Positions 19,809 through 31,434 are shown, numbered from the stretch's first letter. The stretch: 64,000 bases of DNA from Cephalopachus bancanus (GCA_027257055.1 JAPVLO010000182.1:9011791-9075790), one strand, 5' to 3'. Notes: generated by a model from the letters alone, not told the origin. A program made the numbers and translations.

Positions 19809-20106
19809 TATTTTTTGTTTGTTTTTTTGAGTTGGAGTCTTGCTGTCATCCAGGCTGGAGTGCAGTGGCATGCTCATGGCCATCGCAGCCTCAACCTGCT
19901 GGGCTCAGGTGATCTTTCCTCCTCAGCCTCCTGAGTAGCTGTGACTCCAGGCGCACGCCACCACACCCAGCTAATTTTTTGATTTATTGTAGAGATGAGG
20001 TCTCACCAAGTTGCCCGGACTAGTATTGATCCCCTGGGCTCAGGTAATCCTCTCACCTAAGTCTCCCAAAGTACAGGGATTACAGGCTTGAGCCACCATG
20101 CCCGGC
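19809..20106 (-). mobile_element. Alu, older-type
   Basis: Reverse-complement dimer in an AT-rich target, near aaaatatttt / aaataatatttta. Confidence 0.94.
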
Positions 20107-20181
20107 AAAATAATATTTTATGTGATAATAAAGATTACCTACGACTACTATTGCTTTGAGTTCATAAAAATTCATGGTATT

Positions 20182-20466
20182 TAGCCGAGCTCGGTGGCTC
20201 AGCCTATAATCCTGTGCCTTGGGGATGCTGAGGTGAGTGGATTGCCTGAGCCCACCGGTTCAAGACCTGCTGGGCAACGAGACCTCATCTCTACAATAAA
20301 TAAAAAAATCAGGGCGTGGTAGCGCGCACCTGTAATTCCAGCTACTTGGAAGGCTGAGGCAGAAGGATCACCGGAGCCCAACAGGTCGAGGCTGCGGTGG
20401 CCGGAAGCGGCCACTTCACTCCAGTCTGGGCGACAGAGTGAGACTCCAACTCAAAAAAAAAAAAAA
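20182..20466 (+). mobile_element. Alu, derived-type
   Basis: It has the derived head and hairpin (tggccggaagcggcca variant). The duplication is aaattcatggtattt / aaattcatgctattt. Confidence 0.95.
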
Positions 20467-20611
20467 TTCATGCTATTTGAAAGAGTTTTAAAATTTTGAC
20501 AATAGAGGTAATTCTATAAATATCCTGGCTTGTAAATAGTTACTTTTCAGTTATTGTTAAAAGATGATAAAGATTAGCTGATTCCAAAATTCTTACTTTT
20601 TTGTTGTTTTG

Positions 20612-20904
20612 TTTTGCTTTTTGAATGGGAGCCTCACTCTGTTGCCCAGATGGGAGTGCAGTCACACGCTCATGACCACCGAAGCCTCGACCTTCTGTGT
20701 TCAGGCGATCCTCCTGCCTCAACCTTCCAGGTAGCTGAAACTACAGGCCTGCACCACCATGCCTGATTAATCTTTTGATTTATTGTAGAGAGAAAATCTC
20801 GCTATATTTCCCAGGCTGTTCTTGAACTCCTGGACTCAAGGCAGTCCTCCCTGTTCAGCCCCCCAAAGTCCTGGGATGACAGGCATGAGCCACCACATCC
20901 GGCT
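20612..20904 (-). mobile_element. Alu, older-type
   Basis: Diverged reverse-complement dimer (linker tgattaatcttttgatttattgtagag). Confidence 0.92.
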
Positions 20905-20999
20905 ATATTTGTTTTTTAATGCATCTTGTGATCTGAGGAACAATACAGTTGGCTTCTAGGTGACCGTTTAAAGCAGCTTCTACTCCTTCAGCTCAGGTG

Positions 21000-21635
21000 A
21001 TCTGAGTGGTGAGAGAAGGCATACTGGCATGTGCATATTGTGCATTGCATGAACTATGCATCCGAGTGGAGAGCACTCAGCGAAAACCAAGAATTTTTTG
21101 CTAGATGGTATATATATATATATATTGCCTGCTTATATGTTTTATTCAACAGACTTTATATGCAGCGTCCCCTTCGGCTAAGTCTAGCCTGCTCATTCTT
21201 TTCCATTTCCTTCTGTGAGTGTTGTCGGCTGGAAAGAAGCAGCTACTTAGCCACGCAGCTCGGTGACTCTTGGAAAGAGTCAAGGATTCCTGCCGCAGGG
21301 AAGTCGGCTGGTGGTGAGCGCCGGGCAAGACACAGCTGGCCACTGGAGAGAGAGCCCAACGTGGGCAGGAGGCCAGAATGCGCCAACAGTAAGCAAAGCC
21401 TATGCTTATCAGAAGAGAAAAGCTTGCACTTAGCTGTGCTATCAGAGAAAACATTGGCACCAGACCAACCCAGCCTTCAGTAAATGGAGGGAAAGAAAAT
21501 TCCAAGAGGGTTTGCCCCAGCCTTGTAGATGTAAATTAACATCATTTATTCTGTAAAAAAAACTCAAGCATATGTCAACTGCAAATTTTAGCAACCTAAA
21601 TATATGGATATCTGAATTTTAGAAGGCAGAGTAGT
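21000..21635. other. Non-repetitive stretch, moderately GC-rich
   Basis: No repeat recognised except a short (TA)n at 21110-21125. A 150-codon plus-strand frame (21031-21483) has a low-complexity YIYIY start caused by the TA run and no domain I recognise, so it is not called a gene. Confidence 0.5.
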
Positions 21636-21798
21636 GTTGTTAGGGTTGCTAGATTTAGCAAATAAAATGCAGGATGCCCGCTTAAATTTGAATTTCAGAT
21701 AAACAGCAAATACGTTTTCAGTAAAAATATGTTCCGTACAATATTTAGAGTTTGTTGATCTGAAAGTCAAATATAACAGTGTTTGATCTGGCAACGCT
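21636..21798. mobile_element. MER53-like hAT palindromic DNA transposon
   Basis: Terminal inverted repeats agggttgctagat and gatctggcaacgct enclose ttaaatttgaatttcagataaac, the core of this nonautonomous family. The inner palindrome is eroded. Confidence 0.7.
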
Positions 21799-21799
21799 A

Positions 21800-22030
21800 A
21801 GTGTGGTTAAACACTTAGGCTCAGAGCCGCACAGTGTGAGTTCAAGTTCTGAACCTGTCACTTACCAACTGTGTGACCTTGGGTAAATTACTTAACCTTC
21901 CAGATCTTCAATTTTCCTGTGTGAAAGATTAGGATAACACTTACCTCATAGAGATGTTGTGAATATTAAATGGTACATTTTTAAATACTCAATGTTAACT
22001 GACACCTAGTAAGTGCTTAAAAACTGTTAG
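21800..22030 (+). repeat. MIR
   Basis: A long, well-preserved copy: ctgtcacttaccaactgtgtg, accttgggtaaattacttaacc, cttacctcatagagatgttgtga and cctagtaagtgctt in order. Confidence 0.88.
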
Positions 22031-22315
22031 CGGGCCAAGCGCCATCGGTCACGCCTATAATCCGAGGTGAGAGGTTTGCCTGAGGCCACGGGTTCGAGAC
22101 CAGACTGAGCAAATTGGCAAGACTTCATCTCTACAATAAATCAAGAAAAATTAGTTGGGTGTGATGGTGCATGCCTATAGTTCCAGCTACTTGGAAGGCT
22201 GAGGCAGAAGGATCACTTGAACCCAACAGGTTAGGCTGTGGTGGCCGTGCCAGCCTGGGCAACAGAGTAAGACTCCAATGCAAAAAATTAATAAAAATAA
22301 AAAAATAAAAAGATA
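22031..22315 (+). mobile_element. Alu, older-type, diverged
   Basis: The left arm lost about 20 bases (cctataatccgaggtgag). The tail is (AATAAAA)n. Confidence 0.9.
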
Positions 22316-22390
22316 AAAATCGACGTTATGATTCCAAGTATCTTTTAAAAAACTAGGTGGAGGTTTCTTTCCTTCTATTTCCATGGTGCT

Positions 22391-22697
22391 TATTTTTATT
22401 TTATTTTATTTTATTTTGAGTTGGAGCCTCACTTTGTTGTCCAGGCTGGAGTGCAGTAGCACACTCGCGACCACCACAACTTCGAACTGCTGGGCTCAGG
22501 TGATCTTTCCGTCTCAGCCTTCCAAGCAGCTGGAACGACAGGCACATGCTACCACGCCCAGCTAATTTTTTGATTTAGTGTAGAGATGGGGTCTCGCCAT
22601 GTTGCCCAGTCTGGTCTTGAACCCCCGAGCTCAGGCAATCCTCTTGCCTCGGCCTCCCAAAGTGCTGGGATTACAGGCATAAGCCACCGCGCCCAGC
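22391..22697 (-). mobile_element. Alu, older-type
   Basis: Reverse-complement dimer with tail (TTTTA)n. The duplication is ccatggtgctt (22381 and about 22699). Confidence 0.95.
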
Positions 22698-22709
22698 CTC
22701 CATGGTGCT

Positions 22710-23094
22710 TTTGATTTCGTTTACAACAAACTGAACTAACACGACTTTTAGATCCACTATCTATGGTATAAAGGAAAACATAGCCAACATCTTGCAGTAT
22801 CATCAGGTTTCCCGTTCCTTCCCTTGATGTCTAATACTTGGACCCAATTTTGAAAACATCCTAAACTCTAATTTTCCAATGAGAAATTCGGATAAACTTT
22901 CAAAAATAGTTTTAGAGTGTTTCCTAGAGGAAAGTTAGGAGCCAATAACAACTCTAGAATGGAGTTTTGTTAGCAAGAGGTTTTGTTTTGATGGTATGTG
23001 TTGTAAAGGATTGCTGAGCCCGGAGGTTATTTAAGATGATATACAAAGATACATCATCCTTGTCCAGAGAGTGCCAGTTTTGGTAATAGAGTTC
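22710..23094. other. Non-repetitive stretch
   Basis: No gene or repeat recognised. Confidence 0.5.
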
Positions 23095-23095
23095 T

Positions 23096-23231
23096 TTATT
23101 TTATTTTTTTAGAGACAGGGTCTCACTTGGCCCCAGGCTGGAGTGCAGTGATCTGTGATCAGCTCAGTTCCTGGCCTCAAGTGATCCTCCCTCCTTGGCT
23201 TCCCAAAGTGCATGAGCCACCACACCCAGCC
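23096..23231 (-). mobile_element. Alu-related monomer (free left arm type)
   Basis: A single ~135-base arm with its own T-rich end. The duplication is atagagttc / atagagctc. Confidence 0.82.
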
Positions 23232-23284
23232 TTGTCATAGAGCTCCATTAGCACAAAGTTAAAAATCAGAAGAAGAAATGGTTA

Positions 23285-23500
23285 GAAATCAATTAGAAAG
23301 AGCAGTGGGCTCAGAGTAAAAAATAAATCTGGTTCTCCCATTCAGTACAAGTTATCTAACACTTCTGAATATTTACTTCCTCGTTTACAAAAGAATACTG
23401 ATACTACCTTAAAGAGGAAGAATTAAGTGACGTGCAATGATACAAGGAACAATCTAGTACTAGGTACGAAGTAAGCACTCAATAAACACTTGTTCATACG
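23285..23500 (+). repeat. MIR
   Basis: The strings agtgggctcagagtaaa, caagttatctaacacttctg and aagtaagcactcaataaac follow the MIR order. Confidence 0.75.
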
Positions 23501-24302
23501 AGTCTGCTATATCCATTAGAAGGAAGACCGTCCACCAGAGCCTTACAGAAAGAGAAAAGCCTGAGGTTTATGCTACTTTCTGCAGCTGAGCTAAAACTCC
23601 TGACTGTCCACATCTGCTTCTGGATCAGAACCAATAACCTCCAAACAATGATACAACCTAAGGGGAATTCAAAGACGAACGCCATCCTTCGCTCTTCAGT
23701 GACTTGTGTGTGGTGTGTGTGTGTGTTGGGGGCGGGGTGTAGTAGTGGGATGAGGAAAGACCAGAAAAGCAGTTGGAAATGTTCTTTTCCTTTCAGTAAC
23801 TAGTTAAGCTAGATACCAAACTTTGTGTCTAAAAAATATTAGTTCGGGTCCAAAGAGTGGAAAACACATTTCCAGTATGTTTACAGTACTCATCTTGAGC
23901 TGAGGGAGCAAATTCCAAATTCAAACCAGATTCAGAAATTATGACCTCAGTTTTTCCAGAGTTTCTACCGATTAGGGTTGTTATAGATTAGCCAGAGAGA
24001 GACTGTATTGGGTGAGAAGAGAAATATAGAATTCACGACAAAACTTAAATTCAGAGAATGAGTATTCCTGTGTTTGATTTGCTGCTAATAAATAAGACTG
24101 AAGTAAAGGGGTGTCGTATTTTCTAAGGAGGAGGGAGGGGAGGGTCTCGGGGTTTTGCCAGGGGAGTTACCAAGAGAGTCAGCCATTTTTAGCTGGAAGG
24201 TCATGAGGAGTGTAGCTTTTCAGGGCAATACAGGGATGACGTTGGACTTGAGGAGAACTGGTGGTTGTGGAATTAAGCTGGAAGACTATTTTGAAAGCCA
24301 GT
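23501..24302. other. Non-repetitive stretch with short (TG)n
   Basis: A GT-rich run near 23704-23728 and a G-rich run near 24128. No gene signal. Confidence 0.5.
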
Positions 24303-24597
24303 TAATTGCCTGGCGTGGTGGCTCATACCTATAATCCCAGCACTTTGGGAGGTGGGGGCGAGAGGATTGCCTGAGCCCACAGGATCGAGGCCAATCTGGG
24401 CAACTTGACGAGACCTCATCTCTACAGTAAATCAAAAATTATCTGGGCATGGTGGTTCATGCGTATGGTTCCAGCTACTTGGAAGGCTAAGTAGGAAGGA
24501 TCTCCTGAGCCCAGCAGGTCGAGGCCGCAGTGGCTGTGAGCGTGCCACTGCACTCCAGCCTGGGCAACAGAGTGAGACTCCGACTCAAAAAAAAAAA
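24303..24597 (+). mobile_element. Alu, older-type
   Basis: A full dimer. The flanks share aattaa/caattaa. Confidence 0.94.
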
Positions 24598-24655
24598 TCA
24601 ATTAATTTACATTTATATATTGAATATCAATTATGTGCTTAATAGTTTAATACAG

Positions 24656-24949
24656 GCCGGGTGCGGTGGCTCAAGCCTAGAATCCCAGCCCTTTGGGAGG
24701 CTGAGGTGAGAGGATTGCCTGAGCCTTTGGGTTCAAGACCAGCCTGGGCAACATGGTGAGACCTCATCTCTACAATAAATAAAAAAATTAGCTGGGTGTG
24801 ATAACACGCACCTGTAGTTCCAGCTACTTGGAAGGCTGAGGTGGAAGGTTTGCCTGAGCCCAGCAGGTTGAGGCTGCAGTAGCCAGGAGCGTGCCACTGC
24901 CCTCCAGCCTGGGTGACAGAGTGAGGCTCCAACTCAAAAAAAGAAAAAA
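24656..24949 (+). mobile_element. Alu, older-type
   Basis: A full dimer with the perfect duplication agtttaataca. Confidence 0.95.
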
Positions 24950-24959
24950 AAGTTTAATA

Positions 24960-25612
24960 CACAACAACACACAGAGCAGGGCACCAGCTCCCTGTGTGTC
25001 TAGTTTAGAGGAAAGAAACCTATAAGCCTAGGAAAAGGCAAAGAAAAAGAAGGAAGACTCTGCAACCAGAGGGTTAAGAAATCTTGAATGAACAATATTT
25101 GAGTTTACAAAAAAAGGGCTGAGTTCTAAAACACAATAGAAATAGAATTTGCTACCCAAGAGAAGGGTTCCCGACAACAAAAAAGTAAGTTTTAGGTGTG
25201 CAGGGGACCTGGCTGAAAGTCTCACTTGGGCTTTGAACTTGGCAAAGGCTACAGGCAAAACATTTCTCAAGTCCTTCTTTTGCCTCCTGTGACCTGGGCA
25301 GGGCGCATGGTGTGATGGAAGAAAAGCCAGGGTAAGTGCCTCTCCTGACATATCTGAAAGGGCTCGTGGTCCTGCTGGGAGTTGGAGGCTTTCTCATACC
25401 CCTCTGTTCACTCCCTGAGCTGTAATTGCCAAAAGGGACAGATTATCACAATTTCAGCCCTTCCTAGTTTCTCCATAATGCTCATTTGCTGACTTTAATA
25501 AGTTCCAGAAGCAATTTGTGATCTTACAATCAGTCTAGGTTTATCATCAAGAGAAAGCACCATAAATTCAGTGCAGGAGGTAAGCCCAGCAGAACTCAGC
25601 ATAAGAAAAGAA
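24960..25612. other. Non-repetitive stretch
   Basis: No repeat recognised. Two short minus-strand frames (about 25028-25397) show no known domain. Confidence 0.5.
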
Positions 25613-25614
25613 AT

Positions 25615-26150
25615 TGACTTCAAGCCTGTAATCCCAGGACTTTGGGAGGTGGAGGTGAGAGCATTGCCTGAGTCCAGGTGTTCGAGACCAGCCTGGGCAA
25701 CTTAGCGAAACCTCATCTCTACACTAAATCAAAAAATTAGCGAGTGGATTGCCTGAACCCGCGGGTTCAAGACCCACCTGGGCAGCGAGACCTCATCTCT
25801 ACAATAAATCAAAAAATCAGCCGGGCGTGGTAGCGCATGCCTGTAATTCCGGCTACTCGGAAGGCTGAGGTGGAAGGATCGCCGGAGCCCAGCAGGTCGA
25901 GGCTGTAGTGGCCGGGAGCGGCCACTGCACTCCAGTCTGGGCGACAGAGTGAGACTCCAACTCAAAAAAATAAAAAATAAAAAAAAATAAATTAGCTGGG
26001 TGTAGTGGCGCGTGCCTGTCGTTCCAGCTAGTTGGAAGGCTGAGGCAGAAGGATCGCCTGAGTCCAGCAAGTCGAGGCTCTGGTGACTGTGAGTGTGCCA
26101 CTGCACTCCAACCTGGGTGACAGAGGGAGACTCCAGTTCAAAAAAGAAAA
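25615..26150 (+). mobile_element. Alu, older-type, split by a derived-type Alu
   Basis: Left arm at 25615-25738 and right arm at about 25988-26150. The first ~20 bases of the left arm are missing. Confidence 0.88.
25739..25987 (+). mobile_element. Alu, derived-type, 5'-truncated, nested
   Basis: It starts at cgagtggattgcctgaacccgc in the linker of the older copy and ends in (AAAAAAT)n. A 5' truncation is less common for Alu than for L1. Confidence 0.9.
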
Positions 26151-26808
26151 AAAATGAATTCAAATAACTTCCGGTGGACATTGTAAGACCTCACATTCTC
26201 TAATACCGTTAAGCAGAAAAACATTCGGTGTAAATGTCCCGGTGAACCATCTCGTGTACAATACCTGTCCTGCAAACCACACTTGAGGGTCCTTTCATTC
26301 ATTCTCTCTGCGGATTTCACAGCTTCCTCTGCCCTGTCCCAAAAGGAAAACTCACATCTTTGAGGTGTTACAATCAAACGATTGGCAGCCTGCAAAGTGA
26401 GAACAGAACTTTGCCTTAATTTACTACACCACGCAAATTTATTACACATCAGGGTAATAATAACAACACTGAGACTTGCTGCTGGGGAACCTTCTCCTTT
26501 GCTCCAGTAGGGGTGTGGTGGAGGGAGCTTCGAAGGCTCGCAGACTCCCTGTAGGGTGCTAAGCGCGCCGGGCGTGCTCCTGGCTCAGTGCCACCACGGG
26601 ATGAGCTACTTCTGGGCTGAGCAGTGCCAAGATGCAGGACAGAGCTGGTGAGGAGATGTAGTGTTTGGACAGAAAATCCTGGAAGCCATTTGTCAGGTCT
26701 GTGAGAAGAGTGTCTCCTCAGCTGTTCATTGCCAGGAGAGTAAACAAGCATTCCCAGCTACCTTCCCATAAAAGGCGCAACCTGAAATATGCTGAAACCC
26801 AGTTTCAT
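26151..26808. other. Non-repetitive stretch
   Basis: No repeat recognised. It contains a TCF/LEF-like catctttga near 26355. No coding signal. Confidence 0.5.
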
Positions 26809-26809
26809 T

Positions 26810-26951
26810 TTTTATTTATTTTTTAAGTTTTTTTTTAGAGATAGGAGTCTGGTTATGTTGCCCAGGTTGGTCTTGAACTCCTGGCCTCAAGCAGTTCTCC
26901 CACCTCAGCCTCCAAAGTGTTAGTTTCAGGCAAGAGCCACTGTGCCCAGCG
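26810..26951 (-). mobile_element. Alu-related monomer (free left arm type)
   Basis: A single arm. The duplication is aacccagttt at 26798 and about 26955. Confidence 0.82.
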
Positions 26952-26980
26952 AGAACCCAGTTTTAGAACCACAGAGGTAG

Positions 26981-27273
26981 CCAGGCACGGTGGCTCAAGC
27001 CTGTAATCCCAGCACTATGGGGGGCCGAGGCAAGACGATTGCCTGAGCCCAAGGGTTCGAGACCAGCCTGGGCAACTTGGGGAGACCTCGTCTCTACAAT
27101 GAATTTTAAAAATTAGTCAGGTGTGGTAGCACGCGCCTGTAGTTCCAGCAATTTGGAAGGCTGAGGCGGAAGGATCGCCTGAGCCCAGCAGGTCGATGCT
27201 GGAGTGGCCATGAGTTACTGCACTCCAGCCTGGGTGATGGAGTGAGACTCTAACTCAAAAAAAAAAAAAAAAA
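26981..27273 (+). mobile_element. Alu, older-type
   Basis: A full dimer with a long A-tail. Confidence 0.94.
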
Positions 27274-27279
27274 GAAAAT

Positions 27280-27934
27280 GGTAGGTGAACAAAGAAAGGG
27301 TCAAAGCGGTCACCAAAATGGCCAGAAACCAAAATGCTGTTATAGACCAATATCTTGGCCTATGAGAAAAGCAAATGGGGCAACGGGTTTGGGCTGTGCC
27401 TCTCTGAAATCATGTCAGCAGTCTCCTGGGTCACAGCTTTTGCTTGCTCAGAATGTAATTTGTTCAGTCAGTGCAGCTGGGGGCAGTAGGGCTTCGGCTA
27501 CAAAAGTGTTGGCTGGCAGGAGAAAATCAAAATAATCCCCATTAAGTTCCCATTATCTTAAAAATTAGAAACCCTAATGAGAGGCTTCCAGAGCAAGCCG
27601 AGCTGCAGGCGGGCACCTCTGATGGACGCTGCTCTCTGTGAAAATGTCACTGTCATCACCAAGGGCAAGCTGAGAGCCCAAGTGCCTCTGAGCAGTTTCC
27701 CTGGAAGCAGCTAAGATTGAGTGGGCACCCCCAGGACTCAGGAGCTATAAGAAACAGAGAAGCAGCCCAGAAGATAGGCTGGCACGAAGGAGACCCTCAG
27801 CCTGAATTACCCTAAATTTGATTATTTCTTTAAAACTCTCTCTCAGAATAGGTTTAATCAATGGATTCTTTTAAGTGCAGTGCTGCCTAAACAGGAGTAA
27901 ATGTTCCCAAAGGACTTGATCACTCTGTGGTTCT
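27280..27934. other. Non-repetitive stretch
   Basis: No repeat or domain recognised. A short plus-strand frame at 27278-27535 begins in the Alu tail and is not credible. Confidence 0.5.
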
Positions 27935-28229
27935 TTTTTTTTTTTTTTTTAGTTGGAGTCTCACTCTGTCGCCCAGGCTGGAGTGTAGTAGCATGCTCCC
28001 GGCCACCACAGCCTCCACCTGCTGGGCTCCGGTGATCCTTCCGCCTCTGCCTTCCAAGTAGCCAGAACTACAGGTGCGCTACCACATCCGGCTAATTTTT
28101 TTGATTTATTGTAGGGACGAGGTCTTGCCATATTGCCCAGGCTGGTCTTGAACCTGTGGGCTCAGGCAATCCTCTCACCTCTGTCTCCCAAAGTGCTGGG
28201 ATTACAGGCTTGAGCCACCGCACCGGGAC
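27935..28229 (-). mobile_element. Alu, older/derived intermediate
   Basis: Reverse-complement dimer with gctcccggccacc (hairpin half present) but an older left arm. Confidence 0.94.
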
Positions 28230-28360
28230 ACCTACCATTTTCCGGAGAGAAACATTGTTAACATATCAACAGTGATAGAATCAGTCGATTCTAAGCATCT
28301 GAGGAGCCCAGGCCACTGCTGCTCCTTCAAGACCATGCTTGATAAATATGAAGGATTTGC

Positions 28361-28655
28361 CGAGCGTGGTGGCTCACACCTATAATCCCAGCACTTTGGG
28401 AGGCCGAAGTGAGAAGATTGCCTGAGCCCACAAGTTCGAGACCAGTCTGGGTAACTTGGCAAGACTTCATCTCTACAATAAATCAGAAAATTAGCTGGGC
28501 ATGATGGTGCGTGGCTGTAATTTCAGCTACTTGGAAGGCTGAGGCAGAAGGATCACCTGAGCCCAGCAGGTTGAGGCTGCGGTGGCCGGGAGTGTGCCTC
28601 TGCACTCCAACCTGGGCGACAGAGTGAGATTCCAACTCAAAAAAAAAAAAAAAGA
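28361..28655 (+). mobile_element. Alu, older/derived intermediate
   Basis: A full dimer with right arm gtggccgggagtgtgcc, that is, only one half of the hairpin. Confidence 0.94.
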
Positions 28656-28705
28656 ATTCATTCTGCCCATAATCAATCACCTGACTGCTCTTAGGACAGC
28701 GTCAG

Positions 28706-29003
28706 GCCAGGCATGGTGGCTTAAGTCTGTAATCCCAGCACTTTGGGAGACAGAGGCAAGAGGATTGCCTGAGTCCAGGGGTTCAAGATCAGCCTGGGCA
28801 ACTTGGCGAGACCTCAACGCTACAATAAATAAAAAAAATTAGCTGGGCATAGTGGTGCGCACCTGTGGTTCTAGCTATTTGGAAGGCTGAGGTGAAGAAA
28901 TCACCTGAACCCAGCAGGCCGAGACTGCAGTGGCCGTGAGCTTGCCAGCATACAGCCTGAGTGACAGAGCGAGACTCCTACTCAAAAAAAAAAAAAAAAA
29001 AAA
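28706..29003 (+). mobile_element. Alu, older-type
   Basis: A full dimer with a long A-tail. Confidence 0.94.
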
Positions 29004-29004
29004 G

Positions 29005-29202
29005 CAGCGAGACCTCATCTCTACAATAAGTCAAAAATTAGCCGGGTGTGGTAACGCACGCCTGTAGTTCCAGCTACTTGGAAGACTGAGGCGGAAGGAT
29101 CGCTGGAACCCAGCAGGTCGAGGCTGCCGTGGCCGGGAGCGGCCACTACACTCCAGTTTGGGCGACTGAGTGAGACTGCAACTCAAAAAAAAAAAAAAAA
29201 GT
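29005..29202 (+). mobile_element. Alu, derived-type, 5'-truncated, abutting the previous tail
   Basis: It begins at gcagcgagacctc right after the poly-A of the preceding copy. Either a truncated insertion into the tail or an Alu-Alu recombination scar. Confidence 0.88.
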
Positions 29203-29885
29203 CACTCTTTGAATGTATTATCAAGACCAAAATGGTTGAAAATTATGTGTGTTAACCCCTCAGAGGAATCAAACGAACTTAATCAATATTTTTTGAGATC
29301 ACTAGACCCTGGGGACCCAATGACACTGTTCCCTATCCTCTACAAAAGCTTTGGTTTTCTCCCCAGTAAACATATGTAGGTTGTTCGTTTATGCATTGGC
29401 AAGAGGCAGGTAGTCCGTGGGGTAAATTGGCCCTTGGGGATTTTTATCCTGCCAAAATGGTTGGCAAACTACCAAAATGAGAATGCCACCGTCCTCAGTA
29501 GACCAACCGTGCCCACACCTCACAGAATAGGCTGGGTTCGGGTCTCTTTCATCCGTGGGCTGTTAGCTCTTAGAACTCCGTAGGCAAATCCTGACTCTTG
29601 GAAACCGCTGCCGTCCTGTGGTCACTAATTGCTGGCTGGCAGAAAATTATATCAGTCGTCTGTCTGGGTTCAGAAGAGAATTATCACTACTAACCTGAAG
29701 TTCTGGCTGATCTTCCCTTCCCAAGTGACCCCAAAGCAATCTTGCTACAGGGAAGCCAGTGAGGCAGAGTGGTGGCTGAGTCACAGAAGAGACAAACAGG
29801 TGGCGGGTGCCCTCAGAGCGGCCACAGGCTCTAATGCTTCAAAGCCCAGCGGCGATCACTATCGGTGGAGGGTAATTCTGTTTTC
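29203..29885. other. Non-repetitive stretch
   Basis: No repeat or gene recognised. Confidence 0.5.
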
Positions 29886-29887
29886 GT

Positions 29888-30177
29888 TAGTTTTTTCGGT
29901 CCCAGTCTTACTCTGTTGCCCAGGCTGGAGTGCGGAGGCACAGTCATAGCTCACCACAGCCTTGACTTCCTGGGCTCAGGCGATCCTTCCGCCTCAACCT
30001 CCCCAGTAGCTTGTACTACAGGCACACGCCACCACAACTGGCAATTTTTAGATGTATTGTAGAGACACAGTCTCACCGTGTTGCCCAGGTTGGTTTCCAA
30101 TCCTTGGGCTCAGACGACCCTCTCGCCTTAGCCTCCCAAAGTGCTGGTATTACAAGCTTGAGCCACCGCATCCAGCC
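29888..30177 (-). mobile_element. Alu, older-type
   Basis: Reverse-complement dimer, immediately followed by a plus-strand Alu piece. Confidence 0.93.
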
Positions 30178-30179
30178 TA

Positions 30180-30317
30180 GTTCCAGCCACTTTGAAGACT
30201 GAGGTGGAAGGGTCACCTGAGCCCAGCAGGTGGAGGCTGTGGTGGCCGTGAGCGTGCCACTGCACTCCGGCCTGGGTGAGAGAGTGAGACTCCAACTCCA
30301 ATAAGTAAATAAACAAA
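30180..30317 (+). mobile_element. Alu right arm, head-to-head with the previous copy
   Basis: It begins at gttccagccac with no left arm and ends in (AATAAAC). It meets the minus-strand copy within about two bases. Confidence 0.88.
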
Positions 30318-30364
30318 AAATTATTTTGATTATGATAATGATTTTTTTGTTTTGTTTTTAAAAA

Positions 30365-30470
30365 TAAAATATGGAAAGCTTCATGAATTTGCGTGTCATC
30401 CTTGCACAGGGGACTTGCTAATCTTCTCTGTACCGCTCTAATTTAGTATGTATGCTGCTGAAGCAAGCAC
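30365..30470 (-). pseudogene. U6 snRNA retropseudogene
   Basis: On the minus strand it starts gtgcttgcttcagcagcat and includes cagagaagattagcaa and aaggatgacacgcaaattc, ending near ttccatattt. The length (~106) equals functional U6. Scattered differences include changes around the ACAGAGA-adjacent and 5' stem-loop regions and loss of the gccc run (tagcaagtcccctg). Beyond the 3' end lies an A-rich tract (on the minus strand), typical of L1-mediated copies. No upstream PSE/TATA-like promoter was recognised because an Alu abuts the 5' end. Confidence 0.9.
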
Positions 30471-30752
30471 TTTTTTTTTGAGTTGGAGTCTCACTCGGTC
30501 ACCCAGACTGGAGTGCAGTGGCTGCTCCCGGCCACCGCAGCCTCGACCTGCTGGGCTCCGGCGATCCTTCTGCCTCAGCCTTCCGAGTAGCCGGAATTAC
30601 AGGTATGCGCTACCACACCCGGCTGAGTTTTTTATTTTTTGTAGAGATGAGGTCTCCCTGCCCAGGCAGGTCTTGAACCTGTGGGCACAGGCAATCCACT
30701 CACCTCAGCATCCCAGAGGCGCGGGATTACAGGCTGAGCCACCGAGCCCAGC
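30471..30752 (-). mobile_element. Alu, derived-type, abutting the U6 pseudogene
   Basis: Its T-run begins directly at the U6 5' end (gcac|ttttttttt). The other flank tcac could be a short target duplication. Confidence 0.95.
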
Positions 30753-30755
30753 TCA

Positions 30756-31062
30756 CTTTTTTTTTTTTTTTGAGTCGGTGTCTCACTCTGTCGCCCAGGC
30801 TGCAGTGCAGTGGCACACTCACAACCACTGCAGCCTCGACTTGCTGGGCACAGGTGATCCTTCTGCCTCAGCCTTCAAAGTAGCTGGAACCACAGGCATG
30901 TGCCACCATGCCCGGCTAATTTATTTATTTATTGATTGTCTCTACAAGCAACAAGTTCTCGCCATGTTGCTCAGGCTGGTCTCAAACCCCTGAACTCAGG
31001 CATTCCTCTTACCTCCACCTCCCAAAGTGCTGGGATTACAGGCCTGAGCCACCGCACCCGGC
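30756..31062 (-). mobile_element. Alu, older-type
   Basis: Reverse-complement dimer in tandem with the previous one. The two antisense copies keep one continuous 181-codon frame. Confidence 0.94.
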
Positions 31063-31158
31063 TTGTTTTGCTTTTTAAAATACATGTATATGGGGAAGTG
31101 CCAGAAAACACATACACTTTTAAGAGATGTCATCTATGTTGCTTTTATTTCTTTCTAT

Positions 31159-31430
31159 TTTTTTTTTTTTTTTGAGTCGAAGTCTCACTCGACGCCCAGG
31201 CTGGAGTGCAGTGGCACTTTCATGGTCACGGCAGCCTCGACCTGCTGGGCTCAGGTGATCCTTCCACCTCAGCCTTCCAAGTAGTTGGAACTATAGACCC
31301 ACGCCACTATGCCCAGCTAATTATTTGATTTATTGTAGCGATGAGGTCTACCAAGTTGCCAGGCTGGTCTCGAACACGTGGGCTCAGGCAATCCTCTCGC
31401 CTCTGCCTCCCAAAGTGCTGGGATTATAGG
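31159..31430 (-). mobile_element. Alu, older-type
   Basis: Reverse-complement dimer lacking its extreme 5' end. Confidence 0.93.
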
Positions 31431-31434
31431 TGTA

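Noticed and set aside
21031..21483. 150-codon plus-strand frame as a gene
   Set aside because: It includes a translated TA repeat, has an overlapping equally long minus frame, and shows no recognisable domain or splice context.
30365..30470. Functional U6 gene
   Set aside because: It has multiple differences in conserved positions, an A-rich 3' tail and an Alu immediately at the 5' end in place of an upstream promoter.
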